From Oscillatoria sp. Prado101 (lineage in GTDB: Bacteria > Cyanobacteriota > Cyanobacteriia > Cyanobacteriales > Oscillatoriaceae): 12,161 nucleotides of DNA. The DNA lies in contig JALOOK010000061.1 of assembly GCA_025454445.1 (NCBI GenBank), positions 1 through 12,161 on the forward strand. The letters are read 5' to 3'. A model generated the notes under the pieces. The model worked only from the letters and a program-made list of their open reading frames with translations. It ran no database searches and was not told where the DNA came from. Shown piece by piece: positions 11,492-12,161 of the stretch; position 1 is the stretch's first letter; every line of letters begins with the position of its first letter. The translations under genes and the position numbers were made by a program.

Positions 11492-12161
11492 ATGGCATAT
11501 ATAATCGCAACTACCAACATGAAAGGCGGCGTCGGCAAAACCACCCTCACCGTCAACCTGGCCACCTGTCTGGCCAAAAATCACGGCAAGCGCGTCCTCG
11601 TGGTGGATCTCGACACTCAAATCAGCGCCACGCTCTCCATGATGTCACCGGCGGACTTTGCCAAACTGCGGCGAGACAAGCGCACCTTAAAGCAGCTAGT
11701 TCAGGCAACCATCAAATCGGATGGCAGGAGGTTAAATGATATAATTATAGACACCGTTTATGGCTTTGTTTGCAATATCAAAGGTCTGGACTTGTGGCCG
11801 GGAGATATAGAGCTTTACGATGAATTTCTAGTGTCAGAAGTCTTGCACGAACAAGCCCTCTATAACAGCGACTGTAGCTTTAAAGAAGTTTGGAACCGGT
11901 TTGAAAAGATTTTAATAAAAACCATGTTACAGCCGGTAAAAAGCTCCTATGACTTCATTTTGCTCGATTGCGCTCCCGGCTACAATCTCCTCACCCGCAG
12001 CAGCCTGATGGCCAGCGATTTCTACCTGCTGCCGGCCAAACCAGAACCCCTCTCCCTGCTTGGAGTTCAGCTGCTAGAAAGGCGGATTTCCCAACTGAGA
12101 GACACTCACGAATACGAGACTCCCGTGAAGCTAGACATGCTCGGCATTATCTTCACCATGT
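11492..12161 (+). CDS. ParA/MinD-type ATPase (3' end outside window)
   Basis: The frame is open from the ATG at 11492 to the window edge, 223 codons. AGGA lies about 9 nt upstream. The protein opens directly with the ATPase domain: MAYIIATTNMKGGVGKTT, with deviant Walker A KGGVGKTT at residues 11-18, then VLVVDLDTQISATL and, near residue 165, DFILLDCAPGYN (Walker B). A segment of about 70 residues between these (RRDKRTLKQLVQATIKSDGRRL...ELYDEFLVSEVLHEQ) is charged and longer than in minimal ParA proteins; it resembles plasmid ParA (Soj-like) ATPases with an insert. There is no N-terminal HTH or nuclease domain, unlike the ParA-like protein on the other strand. A partner gene may follow beyond the window. 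Its cargo (plasmid, chromosome or protein complex) is unknown. Confidence 0.85.
   Translation, partial: MAYIIATTNMKGGVGKTTLTVNLATCLAKNHGKRVLVVDLDTQISATLSMMSPADFAKLRRDKRTLKQLVQATIKSDGRRLNDIIIDTVYGFVCNIKGLDLWPGDIELYDEFLVSEVLHEQALYNSDCSFKEVWNRFEKILIKTMLQPVKSSYDFILLDCAPGYNLLTRSSLMASDFYLLPAKPEPLSLLGVQLLERRISQLRDTHEYETPVKLDMLGIIFTM

Overview
The window most likely comes from a filamentous cyanobacterium (Oscillatoriales-type: Microcoleus, Phormidium or Kamptonema-like). Supporting signs are a small protein resembling the cyanobacterial/plastid HHL1 family, a glycosyltransferase resembling the Npun_R2821/R2823 type, heptanucleotide tandem repeats (GTTTCAG, AAATCTA), one HIP1 site, and dense intergenic hairpin repeats. 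All recognition is by reading; no database search was possible.

Layout. (1) nt 1-1926, + strand: the 3' part of a cyanobacterial-type glycosyltransferase, then a complete family-2 glycosyltransferase, probably the end of a polysaccharide or glycosylation cluster. (2) nt 1927-2442: non-coding, with short repeats and what looks like the 5' end of a decayed group II intron. (3) nt 2443-7930, + strand: a 310-aa protein that reads as winged helices at both ends, then two tandem paralogous P-loop ATPases (733 and 689 aa) with a shared N-terminal AAA-type module and a C-terminal winged-helix-like tail. I do not recognise this three-gene set as a named system. (4) nt 8114-10452, - strand: a translationally coupled parA-parB-like pair. 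The ParA-like ATPase carries an apparently intact HsdR-N-type (PD-(D/E)XK) nuclease domain at its N-terminus, and the ParB-like protein has a divergent CTP-binding motif and a Rho-N/SAP-like tail. (5) nt 10767-11204, - strand: the HHL1-like protein. (6) nt 11492 to the end, + strand: a second, different ParA-type ATPase, cut by the window edge.

How the parts may work together. The parAB-like pair has its own sigma70-like promoter and an inverted repeat next to it. It is bounded at both ends by near-identical long palindromes, placed like terminators. The 9-mer TAGGGTGCG occurs three times, always between genes and always around the ParA-type genes. The two most notable observations are the nuclease-ParA fusion and the winged-helix plus twin-ATPase operon. 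The two sets converge on a shared terminator region at 7931-8113. Whether they form one functional system (defence, plasmid maintenance or DNA positioning) is inference only.
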